From contig CAJWBT010000018.1 of assembly GCA_913020235.1 (NCBI GenBank), forward strand, positions 1-16,043: a stretch of 16,043 nucleotides of DNA, written 5' to 3'. The notes under the pieces were generated by a model, which saw only the letters and a program-made list of their open reading frames with translations, was not told the DNA's origin and made no database searches. The DNA comes from an uncultured Chloroflexota bacterium (GTDB taxonomy: Bacteria; Chloroflexota; Dehalococcoidia; UBA3495). Positions 14,685 through 16,043 of the stretch are shown one piece after another (position 1 is the first letter of the stretch; the number at the start of each line of letters is the position of its first letter). The position numbers were made by a program, and so were the translations under genes.

Positions 14685-15185
14685 CTACGCAGAACCCTCT
14701 GCACTACCCACCAGTTCCCTCATCGGCCGCCCCAGGGCCTGCGCCAGAGACACAAGGGTCTCATACCTAGGCGATTGCTCCCCCTTCTCGATTCGGACCA
14801 GGGTCACCCGGCCGATGCCGGCTGCCTTGGCCAGAGCTTCCTGCGTTAATCCGGCAGATTCTCTTAGCTGCCGGATGCGAAGACCAACTGCATGCCTGCC
14901 CGCCGACGCGACGGCCTCGGCCCTTGGCCGGTAGGAAGCGTCGCAGTAATGTCGAACGAAGTCCCAGGGCAGCTCGACAGTTTCACCGGTTTTCGTGACG
15001 AGCACCACCTCGTAGGGGTTCGGCAGCTCAATACTGGCGAGGTTCTTGAACTCATTGACCTCCGGGATGTTGCTGATAGGAACCAGTCCCCTACGTCCGT
15101 CGGCGAAGGTGATCTCGATTCCCTCTACAAGCATTTCTGCTGAGGTCATCATCCGGTCTGCGTTTTTGACGAGAACTGTGCTCAT
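14685..15185 (-). CDS. DUF2442-XRE fusion protein (antitoxin-like regulator)
   Basis: This is a 166-aa two-domain protein. Residues about 15-90 (GIEITFADGRRGLVPISNI through TVELPWDFVRHYCDASYRP) look like a DUF2442 domain. Residues about 100-160 (GLRIRQLRESAGLTQEALAKAAGIGRVTLVRIEKG, then PRYETLVSLAQALG) are a classic XRE/Cro helix-turn-helix. DUF2442 proteins are usually small and stand next to DUF4160 or a toxin gene; here a DUF4160 gene lies 9 bp upstream on the same strand, so this is probably the second half of a two-component toxin-antitoxin-like unit whose DNA-binding function is fused on. It likely represses its own operon. The ATG start is preceded by a weak GAACGAG site, suggesting coupling to the gene before it. 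Confidence 0.85.
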   Translation of the reverse strand: MSTVLVKNADRMMTSAEMLVEGIEITFADGRRGLVPISNIPEVNEFKNLASIELPNPYEVVLVTKTGETVELPWDFVRHYCDASYRPRAEAVASAGRHAVGLRIRQLRESAGLTQEALAKAAGIGRVTLVRIEKGEQSPRYETLVSLAQALGRPMRELVGSAEGSA

Positions 15186-15194
15186 GTGCTCGTT

Positions 15195-15431
15195 CTACCT
15201 ATGGTGTATGTTGTCCCAGGACTGGCGAATGGCCTCAGCGTGCCTGCTATAGGCTGCGAGTATGGGCCGAAGCTCGCCGGGTGGAGGCTCCTCCATGAAC
15301 ATCCCACTGTTCAACCCGATGCGGCACACATCTTGGTTGCCGACCCAGACGTGGACGTGAGGAGGGTTCAACTCGTTTTCCCGAGAGTTAACGACAAACC
15401 GGAAATGTACCTCTCTGGAGACAGTCGGGAC
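15195..15431 (-). CDS. DUF4160 domain-containing small protein without a standard start codon
   Basis: Seventy-eight codons of the minus strand read VPTVSREVHFRFVVNSREN, then NPPHVHVWVG, and end with GELRPILAAYSRHAEAIRQSW before TAG at 15195-15197. This is the DUF4160 pattern (MPTV..., PPHVHV, and a C-terminal helix with Trp), full length for the family. The residue aligned with the initiator Met is a GTC codon at 15431-15429, directly after an in-frame TGA (15434-15432) that ends the upstream gene. No ATG/GTG/TTG exists before TTG 15371, which would delete the first 20 residues. Possible readings are GTC initiation, stop readthrough giving a fusion with the upstream protein, a sequencing or point change from GTG, or a dying gene. 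Function of DUF4160 is not established; it commonly pairs with DUF2442. Confidence 0.7.
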   Translation of the reverse strand, partial: VPTVSREVHFRFVVNSRENELNPPHVHVWVGNQDVCRIGLNSGMFMEEPPPGELRPILAAYSRHAEAIRQSWDNIHHR

Positions 15432-15749
15432 TCAGCGCCATATGGCGACGTACACATAATTCCAATAACCCTCTGTCACGCCTCCTCCCGAATGCGCAGC
15501 ATCGTTGTCGTTTTTTGGGTGTTCGTAGAAGTAATTAATCAAATATTCCTCCACGGCCTGTACATTATTGACGCTAGTGGTTTCGTAAATCGGGATAATG
15601 TCGTCGCATCGGTGACGGCTCGCCGTGGCGCTGAGGTTAACCGTCCTGCCAATGTAAAACATCGTCACGCTTCGGCGGCTAGCGATTCTGCGTACGTCGC
15701 GTGTTAGCTGTGACATCACGGCCCGTGGCCACCCACGGATTGGTGCCAT
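15432..15749 (-). CDS. Small GIY-YIG-like protein
   Basis: This is a 105-aa protein that resembles compact GIY-YIG nuclease-related proteins. The YIG triad sits at residues 32-34 (FYIGRT), followed by R45 and H46, the segment PIYETTSVNNVQAVEEYLI (53-71) with acidic residues E67/E68, and a late N82 before a GGG run (88-90). This order (YIG, Arg, Glu, Asn) fits the GIY-YIG active-site plan, though the leading GIY part is weak (VTMFYIG). The ATG at 15749 has AGGAGA 7 nt upstream; a GTG at 15788 in the same frame lacks such a site. The coding region is notably AT-rich compared with its neighbours. It ends in TGA directly before the DUF4160 frame and is read in the same phase. The nuclease assignment is moderate. 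Confidence 0.6.
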   Translation of the reverse strand: MAPIRGWPRAVMSQLTRDVRRIASRRSVTMFYIGRTVNLSATASRHRCDDIIPIYETTSVNNVQAVEEYLINYFYEHPKNDNDAAHSGGGVTEGYWNYVYVAIWR

Positions 15750-15820
15750 ACGGGTTTCTCCTGCGACGGTAATTATTCGCACCTGCACTTGCGCATGGCA
15801 GCACGAGCTTGGAGAGGAGC

Positions 15821-15894
15821 TGGCTGCCCCGCCTGGGTTCGAACCAGGGATTTCAGCTCCAAAGGCTGACGTGCTACCACTACACCACGGGGCA
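15821..15894 (-). tRNA. tRNA-Gln (anticodon TTG), CCA encoded
   Basis: The minus strand folds as a complete tRNA. The acceptor stem is TGCCCCG (15894-15888) with CGGGGCA (15831-15825), discriminator G at 15824 and an encoded CCA at 15823-15821. The anticodon stem TCAGC/GCTGA encloses the loop CTTTGGA, giving anticodon TTG after T33. The T-arm CCTGG-TTCGAAC-CCAGG is perfect, and the D-arm carries the TAGTGGTAG loop. It lies about 70 bp before the GIY-YIG-like gene in the same direction, so the 3' end of the tRNA faces the small accessory genes. Confidence 0.95.
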
Positions 15895-15945
15895 ACGCGC
15901 CGGGCCGCCTCGCTTCTGTCGCCGGAAGGCGCCCTTCGCCCTTAT

Positions 15946-15974
15946 ATTCTGAGCGGGTTGCCGGAACGCGTCAA
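15946..15974 (-). promoter_or_regulatory. Candidate promoter for tRNA-Gln
   Basis: On the minus strand TTGACG (15974-15969, 5/6) and CAGAAT (15951-15946, 4/6) are 17 bp apart. The start near 15939 would give a 5' leader of about 45 nt before the tRNA. The remainder of the window to 16043 shows no gene. Confidence 0.5.
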
Positions 15975-16043
15975 GGGGGGCACGTTAGCCGGAATTCCCC
16001 AGATCAAACTGATTTCCCTGAACAACCGACCCTCTGGGATACC

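Noticed and set aside
1..16043. CRISPR array, insertion sequence, integrase, or prophage genes
   Set aside because: No regularly spaced repeats of CRISPR length, no transposase or recombinase motifs and no flanking terminal repeats were found in reading both strands.

Overview
The window looks like a chromosomal stretch of an uncultured, GC-rich bacterium. The most likely group is Chloroflexota (Dehalococcoidia/SAR202-like). This is inferred from gene content: two F420/LLM-type flavin oxidoreductases, an actinobacterial-type inositol phosphate synthase with a PimA-like glycosyltransferase and a phosphatidylinositol-phosphate synthase, and several TTG/GTG starts. No 16S gene or other taxonomic marker is present, so the assignment is provisional.

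Layout. 1-593: 3' part of a PP2C-type protein phosphatase (+). 760-3695: an ino1 / PimA-like GT4 / CDP-alcohol phosphatidyltransferase operon (+) with its own promoter, a compact pathway from glucose-6-phosphate to phosphatidylinositol phosphate and probably a mannosylated phosphoinositide. 3696-4556: a structured spacer, an orphan half of a thioredoxin fold, and ribH. 4649-5551: first LLM oxidoreductase, preceded by a 7-bp tandem repeat. 5778-6589 (-): a PIN toxin / RHH-UPF0175 antitoxin pair in toxin-first order, with two identical palindromes in front of it. 6668-11205 (-): a sugar-nucleotidyltransferase / MoxR ATPase / DUF58 / DUF4129 membrane protein series behind one good promoter. 11587-12498 (+): second LLM oxidoreductase with an extended -10 promoter. 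A strong hairpin at 12559-12587 separates it from a convergent ThDP-dependent enzyme (12697-14361, -) that has a leader of about 245 nt.

14685-15895 (-): a short accessory block next to tRNA-Gln(TTG), which has an encoded CCA. It reads tRNA, GIY-YIG-like small protein, DUF4160 protein, DUF2442-XRE fusion protein. The DUF4160 gene has no ATG/GTG/TTG at its expected N-terminus. It lies in the same frame as the upstream gene, separated from it by a single TGA. This block, with its AT-rich core and position at the 3' end of a tRNA, is the best candidate in the window for an undescribed small system, probably toxin-antitoxin-like or defence-like.

The rest is mostly ordinary housekeeping and metabolism. 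Ribityllumazine synthesis and F420/flavin oxidoreductases lie side by side, and the phosphoinositide operon is the most informative metabolic feature. All functional calls come from reading motifs by eye; no database search was possible.
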